From assembly GCF_000620785.1 (NCBI RefSeq), contig NZ_JIAI01000015.1, positions 1-64,000 of the forward strand: DNA of 64,000 nt, read 5' to 3'. The stretch comes from Actinospineispora acaciae DSM 45401. Lineage in GTDB: Bacteria > Actinomycetota > Actinomycetes > Mycobacteriales > Pseudonocardiaceae. The notes under the pieces are model-generated. The model saw only the letters and a program-made list of their open reading frames with translations. It was not told where the DNA came from and did no database searches. Below, in pieces: positions 16,717 through 23,742 of the stretch (its first letter is position 1; every line of letters begins with the position of its first letter). The position numbers and the translations under genes were made by a program.

Positions 16717-18234
16717 TCACCTGGTCACGTAATTGGGGGCCTCGACGGTCATGGTGATGTCGTGCGGGTGGGACTCCTTGAGGCCGGCGGCGGTGATGCG
16801 GACGAGCTGGGCCTGTTGGAGCTCGGGGATGGTGGTGCTGCCGGTGTAGCCCATGCCGGAGCGCAGGCCGCCCAGGAGCTGGTACATGACCTGGGTCAGG
16901 GCGCCTCGGAACGGGACGCGGCCCTCGATGCCCTCGGGCACCAGGTTCTCCTCGCTGAGCACGTCGTCCTGGGCGTAGCGGTCGCGGGAGAAGGACTTGC
17001 CGCCGCTGTCGCTGCTGCGCCCGCGCATGGCGCCGAGCGAGCCCATGCCCCGGTAGGTCTTGAACTGCTTGCCGCCGACCAGGATCAGCTCGCCAGGGGC
17101 CTCCGCCGTGCCGGCCAGCAGGCTGCCCAGCATGACGGTGCTGGCACCGGCGGCGATGGCCTTGGCGATGTCGCCGGAGTACTGGATGCCGCCGTCGCCG
17201 ATCACCGGGACGCCGGCCGGCTCGCACACCTGGGCCGCCTCGTAGATCGCGGTGATCTGCGGCGCGCCCACGCCGGCCACCACCCGGGTGGTGCAGATCG
17301 AGCCCGGGCCGACGCCGACCTTGACGCCGTCCGCGCCCGCGTCCACCAGCGCCTGCGCGCCCTCGCGGGTGGCCACGTTGCCGCCGACGATGTCGACGCC
17401 GTCGCCGGTCTCCTTGGCCAGCCTGGCCACCATCTCCAGCACCCGGCGGGAGTGCCCGTGCGCGGTGTCCACCATGATCACGTCGACGCCCGCCTCGGTG
17501 AGCAGCATGGCCCGCTCGACGGCGTCCTCGCCGACCCCGACCGCCGCGCCGACCAGCAGCCGGCCGTCCGGGTCCTTGGTGGCCATCGGGTACTGCTCGG
17601 TCTTCACGAAGTCCTTGACGGTGATCAGCCCGCGCAGGATGCCCGCGCCGTCCACGATCGGCAGCTTCTCGATCTTGTGCCGGCGCAGCAGCCCGAGCGC
17701 GGCCTCCGCCGTCACCCCGACCTGGGCGGTGACCAGCGGCTGGCGGGTCATCACCTCGCTCACCCGGCGGCCGTGGTCGACCTCGAAGCGCATGTCCCGG
17801 TTGGTGATGATGCCCAGCAGGGTGCCGTCCGGGTGGGTCACCGGCACGCCGGAGATCCGGTAGCGGGCGCACAGCTCGTCCACCTCGCGCAGGGTGGCGT
17901 CCGGCGCACAGGTGACCGGGTCGGTCACCATGCCGGCCTCGGAACGCTTGACCACCTCGACCTGCGCGGCCTGCTCGTTGGCCGACTGGTTGCGGTGCAG
18001 CACGCCCATGCCGCCCTGGCGGGCCATCGCGATGGCCATCCGCGCCTCGGTCACCGTGTCCATCGCCGAGGACACCAGCGGCACCCGCAGCCGCACGTTG
18101 CGGCTCAGCTGCGACGAGGTGTCCACCGTGCTGGGCAGGACATCGGACTCCGACGGCAGGAGCAGCACGTCGTCGAAGGTCAACCCGAGCCGGGCGAACT
18201 TCGGCGGGAGTCCGGCGGTCACCTCGGTGGTCAT
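16717..18234 (-). CDS. guaB: IMP dehydrogenase
   Basis: Oxidises IMP to XMP with NAD+, the committed step of GMP synthesis. The 505-aa protein has the N-terminal barrel start GLTFDDVLLLP, paired CBS domains at about residues 100-220 (PVTHPDGTLLGIITNRDMRF and LPIVDGAGILRGLITVKDF), VDTAHGHS, the catalytic loop GPGSICTTR with the active Cys, GDGGIQYSGDIAKA, and the flap MRGRSSDSGGKSFSRDRY. The start is the ATG at 18234. It is the guaB2 ortholog (Rv3411c) by position, divergent from the DUF5319 gene. Confidence 0.97.
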   Translation of the reverse strand: MTTEVTAGLPPKFARLGLTFDDVLLLPSESDVLPSTVDTSSQLSRNVRLRVPLVSSAMDTVTEARMAIAMARQGGMGVLHRNQSANEQAAQVEVVKRSEAGMVTDPVTCAPDATLREVDELCARYRISGVPVTHPDGTLLGIITNRDMRFEVDHGRRVSEVMTRQPLVTAQVGVTAEAALGLLRRHKIEKLPIVDGAGILRGLITVKDFVKTEQYPMATKDPDGRLLVGAAVGVGEDAVERAMLLTEAGVDVIMVDTAHGHSRRVLEMVARLAKETGDGVDIVGGNVATREGAQALVDAGADGVKVGVGPGSICTTRVVAGVGAPQITAIYEAAQVCEPAGVPVIGDGGIQYSGDIAKAIAAGASTVMLGSLLAGTAEAPGELILVGGKQFKTYRGMGSLGAMRGRSSDSGGKSFSRDRYAQDDVLSEENLVPEGIEGRVPFRGALTQVMYQLLGGLRSGMGYTGSTTIPELQQAQLVRITAAGLKESHPHDITMTVEAPNYVTR

Positions 18235-18377
18235 TGCGGTGGTCAACCCCTCGACGCGGTCTGGAACGGCCCCCTCAATCCTATCCGGCGCCTCTCGTCG
18301 CTCGTAGCGTGGCGCCGGGCCCACCGCCGCGCGCATACCACGGACTCCGGTCACGGCGCGGGACGAATCCGAGTACG

Positions 18378-18767
18378 GTGGAGCGCGTGTCGCAGGATGC
18401 CCTACCACCGGACCCGTTCGCCGGCGACCCGCACGACCCGGCGCGGGCGCTGGACAGCCTGCCCGCCGAGGACGTGCTGGAGCCGTTGACCCCCGAGGAA
18501 CGCGAAGAGATCGTGGAGGATCTCAGCGACCTCGCCGTCTACCAGGCGTTGCTGGAGGAGCGCGGCATCCGGGGCCTGGTGGTGGACTGCGCGGACTGCG
18601 GTGAGCAGCACTTCCACGAGTGGAACCTGCTGCGGGCCAGCCTGCGCCAGCTGCTCGACGAGGGCCACATGCGCCGCCACGAGCCCGCCTTCGACCCGGA
18701 CCCCACGCACTACGTGACCTGGGAGTACTGCCGGGGCTACGCGGACGCGGTGTTCAGCGCGGGCTGA
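18378..18767 (+). CDS. DUF5319 protein (Rv3412-like)
   Basis: A 129-aa acidic protein. It matches the conserved DUF5319 pattern LPPDPFAGDP near the N-terminus, IRGLVVDCADCGEQHFHEWNLLR with a CxxC pair and two histidines that look like a metal site, and a C-terminal YVTWEYCRGYADA. The function is unknown, although it always neighbours guaB/sigD in mycobacteria and relatives. The start could be GTG 18378 or GTG 18387, as both are in frame with weak ribosome-binding sites. A strong terminator follows. Confidence 0.88.
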   Translation: MERVSQDALPPDPFAGDPHDPARALDSLPAEDVLEPLTPEEREEIVEDLSDLAVYQALLEERGIRGLVVDCADCGEQHFHEWNLLRASLRQLLDEGHMRRHEPAFDPDPTHYVTWEYCRGYADAVFSAG

Positions 18768-18790
18768 ACCGTCAGGCAGGCACAACAAGA

Positions 18791-18819
18791 GGGGCACCCG
18801 TCGGGGCGCCCCTTTTTTG
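18791..18819. terminator. Rho-independent terminator after the DUF5319 gene
   Basis: GGGGC-A-CCC/GGG-C-GCCCC hairpin (18791-18812) with a GTCG loop, followed directly by TTTTTT at 18813-18818. This is the only canonical hairpin-plus-T-tract noted in the window. It separates the convergent DUF5319 gene and rsdA (stop at 18836). Confidence 0.9.
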
Positions 18820-18835
18820 TTTCGCCTTTGACCGT

Positions 18836-20419
18836 CTAGTTCTGCGGGGGTGGAGCGTTCCCGGCCGGCGCGTTCGCGGTCGGGTAGGGGCGAGCCGGGG
18901 CCATGAAGTTCTCGGCGTGCCCGCCCCGGCTCTGGCCCTTCGGCTTCTCGTGCTGCTCGCCGCCGCCGCTCGCACCACCGCTGCCGGAGCCGCCACTCCC
19001 GCTACCGCCGCCGCCCTCGTTGCCGTCACCCTCGCTCGGCTTGTTGCGTTGCTTGGTGTTGTCCGGGGGCTGCTTCGTCGTCTCGGTAGCGGGCTTGGTC
19101 GTCTCCGGCCGGGTGGTGTCCGTGGCCGGCTTGGACTCCGGGGGCTTGGGCTCCTGCGACGGCTTCGGCCCCGGGGTCGGCCTGCTCTCCGGACCCGGGC
19201 GGGTGGAGTCCGACGGCCTTGTCGAGTCGGGCGCCGGGCGGGCCGGGTCGGAGGGCTTGGTGGAGTCGGGCGACGGGCGGGGTTGCTCGGACGGTTTCTG
19301 CGACTCCCGCCGGGGGTCGCCGGGGAAGCCCGGGATGCCCGGGGTCGTGCCGGGGAAGCCCGGGAAGCCGGGGTACGTACCGGGGTTGCTTCCGGGGAAG
19401 CCGGGGACGTTGGTGGGGTTCGGCCCGGGGAAGCCGGGGTTGCCGGGGAGGGGGAAGCCGGGGCCGCCGGAGCTGCCCGTCTCCGACTTGGGGTAGTCGG
19501 GAGCGGACCGGGGGTCGTAGATCGGGCCGCCGCTGCCGGGCTTCTCCGAGCCGCTGGAACCGCTCGAACCGCCGGAGCTACCGGATCCGCTCGAGCTGCT
19601 CGAGCTGCTGCTCGACCGGCCGCTGCTGTGCCGGCGCTTCTCGTGCTCGCGCGCCTTCTCGCTGTCCTTGGGGGAGCCGTCCTCGCGGGTGTCGACCCTC
19701 TCGCCGTCCTTGGTGTTGTCGGCGACGTCGAGCAGGTTCTCGCTCCTGCGGGTCAGCTCCTCGCGGCGCTGCTGTTCCCGCACGTGCTCCAGGTCCGGCG
19801 CGACACCGGCCAGCGCGGCCCTGGCGTCGGCGGGGCGACCCTCGGCCAGCGCCTGCTGCGCGGTGGCCAGCGCCACGTTCACCCTGTCGGCGGCCTCCAC
19901 GGACTTGGCCCGGTTGGGGTTGAGCAGGCTGGACACGCCCCAGAGCGGGTCGCCCGGCTGGGCCGTGCTGGCGCCGATGGCCACACCGGACAGCGCCATC
20001 ACCGCGACCGCCGCGGCGGCGGCCACCGGAACCAGCCGGCGCCTCGGCCGTGCCGCGCGCTGGCCGGCCACGATGGCCTCGGACGCCTCCTCGATGGAGA
20101 TCATCTCGGGGAACGGCTCGGACTCCACGTCGGTGCGCCACGCCTGCAGCATGGCCAGCACCTGCTGGTCGTCGTTGTACCCGGAGTCGAAGCGGTGGTC
20201 GAGCCCGGCGATCGACGGCCCGCCGCCGATGGTGCGGCCGGCGGCCAGCGCGTCGAGCAGCTCGTCGTCCGCGCGGATCGCCAGCAGGTCGACCGGGTCG
20301 ACCTGGTCGTCGATGTCAACGGAGAAGTCGTACGGCGACGCGCCGGGGGGTGCGCCGGGGCGGTCCGACCCACGGCGTCTGCGCCGCGAGGCGCCATCGC
20401 CCTGCCAGGGGTTACGCAT
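18836..20419 (-). CDS. rsdA: Anti-sigma-D factor RsdA with long collagen-like/Pro-Ser-rich extracellular tail
   Basis: A 527-aa membrane anti-sigma factor. The SigD-binding region is near residues 40-60 (DPVDLLAIRADDELLDALA), followed by a cytoplasmic helical part, a TM helix at about 128-150 after a RRR stop, and an extracellular domain (about 155-245). The tail is then low-complexity: a Ser run (about 265-290), eight or more GFPG/GIPG triplet-like repeats (about 320-367), a PDST/PSD repeat block (about 375-450) and a Gly/Ser stretch (about 466-488). M. tuberculosis RsdA (Rv3413c) is about 300 aa, so the tail is an expansion. A GAGGAGGT ribosome-binding site precedes ATG 20419. It is cotranscribed 20 bp after sigD. 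Confidence 0.85.
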   Translation of the reverse strand: MRNPWQGDGASRRRRRGSDRPGAPPGASPYDFSVDIDDQVDPVDLLAIRADDELLDALAAGRTIGGGPSIAGLDHRFDSGYNDDQQVLAMLQAWRTDVESEPFPEMISIEEASEAIVAGQRAARPRRRLVPVAAAAAVAVMALSGVAIGASTAQPGDPLWGVSSLLNPNRAKSVEAADRVNVALATAQQALAEGRPADARAALAGVAPDLEHVREQQRREELTRRSENLLDVADNTKDGERVDTREDGSPKDSEKAREHEKRRHSSGRSSSSSSSSSGSGSSGGSSGSSGSEKPGSGGPIYDPRSAPDYPKSETGSSGGPGFPLPGNPGFPGPNPTNVPGFPGSNPGTYPGFPGFPGTTPGIPGFPGDPRRESQKPSEQPRPSPDSTKPSDPARPAPDSTRPSDSTRPGPESRPTPGPKPSQEPKPPESKPATDTTRPETTKPATETTKQPPDNTKQRNKPSEGDGNEGGGGSGSGGSGSGGASGGGEQHEKPKGQSRGGHAENFMAPARPYPTANAPAGNAPPPQN

Positions 20420-20439
20420 TTCTCAGACCACCTCCTCTG

Positions 20440-21009
20440 CTACCGACCCTCGGACATCGCCTTGCGCAGCCGGCCGAGCGCCCGATGCTGGGCGACCCGG
20501 ACGGCGCCAGGCGTGGAACCGACGGCCTCCGCCGTCTCTTCGGCGGACAGCCCGTTCACCACGCGCAAGACCAAGATCTCGCGTTGTTTCTCCGGAAGTA
20601 CCTGGAGCAGCCTCCCCATCTCACCGGCGGACTCGAACCGCAGCGCGTGCTGCTCCGGTCCGTCGCCAACCTCGGGACTGTCCGGTACATCGGAGACAGG
20701 GTCCGACTTGTTACGCCCCGCCGCGCGATGTGCGTCAATAACCTTGTGGGCCGCGATACCGTAGACGAACGCGAGGAAGGGGCGACCCTGGTCTCGGTAG
20801 CTTGAGAGCGCCGTGAGCACGGCCATGCACACCTCCTGCGCGACGTCGTCCGCCGAGGCGAACGTCCGCTCTGTGCGCCCGAGGCGGGCACGGCAGTAAC
20901 GGACCACCAGCGGGCGGATGGTCTTCAGGACGTACTCGATCGCCACGCGGTCGCCGCGGATCGCGGCGGCCACGTAGGCATCGAACTCGTCGTCCGTCGA
21001 ATCACTCAT
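20440..21009 (-). CDS. sigD: ECF/SigD-family RNA polymerase sigma factor
   Basis: A 189-aa sigma-70 factor with region 2 (IEYVLKTIRPLVVRYCRARLG, then ASADDVAQEVCMAVLTALSSYRDQGRPFLAFVYGIAAHKVID) and region 4 (LPEKQREILVLRVVNGLSAEETAEAVGSTPGAVRVAQHRALGRLR). It is held by RsdA, encoded 20 bp downstream, and released by proteolysis of RsdA in mycobacteria. The ATG at 21009 gives the family start MSDSTDDEFDAYVAAA. No clear Shine-Dalgarno is seen, and a GTG at 21039 is an alternative. Its order beside bldM and whiB3 is as in other actinomycetes. Confidence 0.94.
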   Translation of the reverse strand: MSDSTDDEFDAYVAAAIRGDRVAIEYVLKTIRPLVVRYCRARLGRTERTFASADDVAQEVCMAVLTALSSYRDQGRPFLAFVYGIAAHKVIDAHRAAGRNKSDPVSDVPDSPEVGDGPEQHALRFESAGEMGRLLQVLPEKQREILVLRVVNGLSAEETAEAVGSTPGAVRVAQHRALGRLRKAMSEGR

Positions 21010-21191
21010 CGCTGATAGTCGTCCAGGTGTTACCGACACGGCCCCTCCAGTGCCCGGGGAGGGTACTGCGTCGAGCGACAGGACAACCCCAAAGCCCCCG
21101 AGAGCCCCAACCGTAGCGGGTGGGACCTCGCTGCCCTGAGAGTATTTCCGCGCCGTCCACGACCGCCCGAGCCACCAGGAGTAAGACGCGC

Positions 21192-21231
21192 GAGACCGGA
21201 TGAGGTTGCATCTGCAAGCTCATCCGGTCTC
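21192..21231. terminator. Near-perfect 40-nt hairpin downstream of bldM
   Basis: GAGACCGGATGAG pairs perfectly with CTCATCCGGTCTC. Inside, after one G-G mismatch, TTGCA pairs with TGCAA around a TC loop. It lies 44 bp after the bldM stop and before the sigD gene in the same direction. There is no U-tract, so intrinsic termination or transcript protection are both possible. Confidence 0.65.
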
Positions 21232-21275
21232 AGGCTGACAGCCGCGCACGGCGGCGGTCGATGTGGGTATTCGGA

Positions 21276-21872
21276 CTACGAAACCAGGCCCCGACGGAAT
21301 CCGTGGGCCACCGCCTGGGCGCGATCACGGACGCCGAGCTTACGGAACAGTCGGCGGGCGTGCGTCTTGACGGTGTCCTCGGACAGGTAGAGCTCTCGCC
21401 CGATCTGGCCGTTGCTCTTGCCCTGGCTCATCCCCCGCAGTACCTGCAGCTCCCGCTCGGTGAGCTGCACACCGGGATCGGTGGGCGCCCGTGGAGTGGG
21501 AACCGCCGTGCTGGCAAGGGTGTGGGCCAATGCGGCCACCAGCTCGGGACGCGAGGCGTCCCAGCGCAGGTAACCACGGGCTCCCCCGGCAATGGCCGCG
21601 GCGATGCTGCCAGCGTCATCCGGTGCCCCGAAGACGATGACATTTGCCTGAGGGTGCGCTGCGACGAGGCGACGCGTCGCCTCGACGCCGGTGGGAACCG
21701 CGCGTTGGGTTCCCACGAGCACGACGTCCACCGGCTGCCGGGAGTACCGGGCCAGCAGTTCGTCGCCGTGCGCCACACAGTCGATCCGGTGCACCCCCGG
21801 CACCGCGGACATCACGCGAGTGAGCCCCTCGCGAACGCTACGACGATCGTCGCAGATCAGTACCGTCGTCAC
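21276..21872 (-). CDS. bldM: BldM-like LuxR-family response regulator with a degenerate receiver
   Basis: A 198-aa protein with a receiver domain (1-115) and a LuxR/FixJ helix-turn-helix (about 135-198) containing LTERELQVLRGMSQGKSNGQIGRELYLSEDTVKTHARRLFRKLGVRDRAQAVAHGFRRGLVS, close to Streptomyces BldM throughout. The N-terminal acidic pair is kept (CDD, 8-9), but the phosphorylation site is lost: VVLVGTQRA has Gly at position 54 where BldM has Asp. The conserved Lys near GYL is also replaced (GYLRWDAS). It presumably binds DNA without phosphorylation. Synteny with whiB3/whiD supports the BldM call. Confidence 0.85.
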   Translation of the reverse strand: MTTVLICDDRRSVREGLTRVMSAVPGVHRIDCVAHGDELLARYSRQPVDVVLVGTQRAVPTGVEATRRLVAAHPQANVIVFGAPDDAGSIAAAIAGGARGYLRWDASRPELVAALAHTLASTAVPTPRAPTDPGVQLTERELQVLRGMSQGKSNGQIGRELYLSEDTVKTHARRLFRKLGVRDRAQAVAHGFRRGLVS

Positions 21873-21956
21873 AGGGACTCCTTCCTACAGCTGCTCCTGC
21901 AGCCGGGTGACATCTCATCCCCCGTATCGGCTGGCAGGGAATCTACCTTGACACGA

Positions 21957-23075
21957 TCAGGGCCTATTTTTGCACTCCATTCGGGAAGAATGCGCTGAGC
22001 GGCACGTCCCGGGTGGGTGATTGACCTCCGAATGGAGCAGCGGAGGGCCTGATATTGCAGGCACCCAGGGTGAACGGTCGAACGCACGCCGCCCCCGAGG
22101 GTCGGTCCGACGGCGGATGCATGCCAGAACGTGCACGCCCCGGCGCCGGCAGCCCCCCGATCGGGCTAGATCCACACCACCGATCAGGTCAGCGATCAAC
22201 AACTGGATCGGCCACTCCAGGCTGGCCAGCCGGGCGCGGCGGGTTCGGCCGGCCAGCGTGTCGAGCGTGTCGACCAGCTCGTCGACCGGCCGGCCGGTGC
22301 CGGCGTGGGCCACCGAGAGGACCAACGTCGACTTGATCTCGTGCCGGACCGCGCGGGCTTCGGTGGCGGCGGCGAGGGCGTGGCGGGCGGCGGGCTCCGC
22401 CTGGTCCGGGCGGCCGGTGCTCAGCGCCAGTTCGGCCCGCACCCAGTGCCACCGGACGGCCGGCCGCCATGAGGGGTGCTTCAACGCCGCCGCCCGCGCA
22501 CGGCCCAACAGCCGTTGCGCCAACCCGGTGTCGGCTAGCCCGATCGCATCAGCCGCCAGCCCGAGCAGCGCGTCCACCCCGGCCGCCGCGAGATCCAGGC
22601 CGAGCCGCTCGGGATCGGCCAGGTTCGCGGGGGCCGGGCTCGCGGGGGCGGGGCTCGCGGCGGTGGTGGCCAGCGCGAGGCCTAGGCCGTCCCAGCGGCG
22701 CGCCTCGGCGTGGCCGCCCAGCTGGCGCAGGTGCGCGGCACGGGTCACCGCCGCGTGTGCGCGCACCGCCGTGGGCGTCCGGCGGTCTCGGTATAAGTGG
22801 TCCAGCAGCTCGGCGGCGGCCGCGTAGTCGCCGCGCGCGCCGAGCACCACCGCGGCCAGCCAGCGCCGCCGCGCCGGGTCGCCGGGTCGCACGATCAGCG
22901 GTGCGTCCGGCCGGTCGCCGAAGGCGATGCGCTCCACGGCCACCGGGGGCTCTGTCTCTGGCGCCTCTGGCGTCCGGGGCATCGTCTCCGGAGTCCCTGG
23001 CGCGCGCTCGGGCACGCGCGCCGGCTCGGCTCGCTCCCGAGCCTCCGGCGCAGTCCCCGACCGCAACCCCCGCAC
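21957..23075 (-). CDS. Conserved TPR-like helical protein (Rv3415c-like position)
   Basis: About 372 aa. A Pro/Glu/Arg-rich N-terminus is followed by RRRWLAAVVLGARGDYAAAAELLDHLY and further Ala/Leu/Arg helical pairs resembling divergent TPRs, ending near RRAFDRSPWVPAI. Its place between bldM and whiB3 matches Rv3415c, a protein of unknown function in M. tuberculosis. The start is uncertain: GTG 23075 is chosen as nearest the conserved part, while GTG 23195 is also open. The C-terminal 60 residues are Arg-rich, but codon use does not indicate a frameshift. No catalytic motif is seen. Confidence 0.6.
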   Translation of the reverse strand: MRGLRSGTAPEARERAEPARVPERAPGTPETMPRTPEAPETEPPVAVERIAFGDRPDAPLIVRPGDPARRRWLAAVVLGARGDYAAAAELLDHLYRDRRTPTAVRAHAAVTRAAHLRQLGGHAEARRWDGLGLALATTAASPAPASPAPANLADPERLGLDLAAAGVDALLGLAADAIGLADTGLAQRLLGRARAAALKHPSWRPAVRWHWVRAELALSTGRPDQAEPAARHALAAATEARAVRHEIKSTLVLSVAHAGTGRPVDELVDTLDTLAGRTRRARLASLEWPIQLLIADLIGGVDLARSGGCRRRGVHVLACIRRRTDPRGRRAFDRSPWVPAISGPPLLHSEVNHPPGTCRSAHSSRMECKNRP

Positions 23076-23269
23076 CAGGGCATTGTCACCTACGTCACAA
23101 ATCGGCCGTCGGCCGCCACCCCGATGCCGGCCGAGGCCGGGCTTCGCGAAGCCCAAGCAACCGGCGGTTGTCAACTGTCCGGCGGCCCGGTTCACCCGAA
23201 GCGATGTGATTGTGAGGCTTGCTTACGACTGAACGCTTGTCAGGGCAGAAACCCGCTCCTAATGTGACA

Positions 23270-23283
23270 GTCAAATGTTTGAC
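23270..23283. promoter_or_regulatory. Palindrome GTCAAATGTTTGAC upstream of whiB3
   Basis: A perfect 6+6 inverted repeat with a 2-bp centre lies 67 bp before the whiB3 ATG, in an otherwise AT-enriched stretch between divergent genes. A dimeric regulator site is likely from the symmetry. Which protein binds is not known. Confidence 0.4.
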
Positions 23284-23349
23284 CAAACTGGTGCCCGAAC
23301 CTGCTGATCAGGCTCGAGCCAACGGTAGAGGCGTACCGGGGGTAGAAAC

Positions 23350-23646
23350 ATGGCTGATACGCGCAGGTTGCCCGGTCCCAACGCGGACCTGTGGGACTGG
23401 CAGCTGCACGGCGCATGTAGGGGCATGGACAGCGCGTTCTTCTTCCATCCGGAAGGCGAGCGCGGACCGGCCAGGGCGAACCGCGAGGCCAGGGCGAAGG
23501 CCGTCTGCGGCGGGTGCGGCGTGCTGGACCAGTGCCGGCGGCACGCGCTGCGCGTCCAGGAGCCGTACGGCATCTGGGGCGGGCTGTCCGAGTCCGAGCG
23601 CGACGGGCTGATCAGGACCAGGAAGCGCCAGCTCACCCTTCACTAG
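23350..23646 (+). CDS. whiB3: WhiB3/WhiD-type iron-sulfur transcription factor
   Basis: A 98-aa Wbl protein. The [4Fe-4S] ligands are C23, C53, C56 and C62 (CX29CX2CX5C), followed by the WhiB turn GIWGGLSESER (74-84) and a basic tail RTRKRQ that contacts DNA. Its position between the TPR gene and groEL1, and near bldM, matches WhiB3 (Rv3416) and Streptomyces WhiD. These proteins bind region 4 of the primary sigma factor and respond to redox state or NO. A GGGGGTAG ribosome-binding site precedes ATG 23350. Confidence 0.95.
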   Translation: MADTRRLPGPNADLWDWQLHGACRGMDSAFFFHPEGERGPARANREARAKAVCGGCGVLDQCRRHALRVQEPYGIWGGLSESERDGLIRTRKRQLTLH

Positions 23647-23653
23647 TCGCGAC

Positions 23654-23715
23654 GCGGGCCGTTCGTGCCCGACGCGGACTCGTGAAGACGTCCACGCCGT
23701 GCCCGAACGGCCCGC
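23654..23715. terminator. Bidirectional long-stem hairpin between whiB3 and groEL1
   Basis: A perfect 12-bp inverted repeat, GCGGGCCGTTCG (23654-23665) and CGAACGGCCCGC (23704-23715), with a 38-nt interior that holds a second short GGAC/GTCC stem. It lies in the 96-bp gap between convergent stop codons. Confidence 0.65.
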
Positions 23716-23742
23716 GCGGCGGTTCCTACGCCCGAGGGAGCG

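Noticed and set aside
19500..19650. GC-rich short tandem sequence in the minus strand near 19.5-19.6 kb as a minisatellite
   Set aside because: It encodes the poly-Ser/Gly and GFPG repeats of RsdA in frame, so it is coding.
21957..22150. Possible frameshift in the Rv3415c-like gene because its C-terminus is Arg-rich
   Set aside because: The end of the frame (RRAFDRSPWVPAI) looks like a natural conserved C-terminal motif, and alternative frames do not give a better one.
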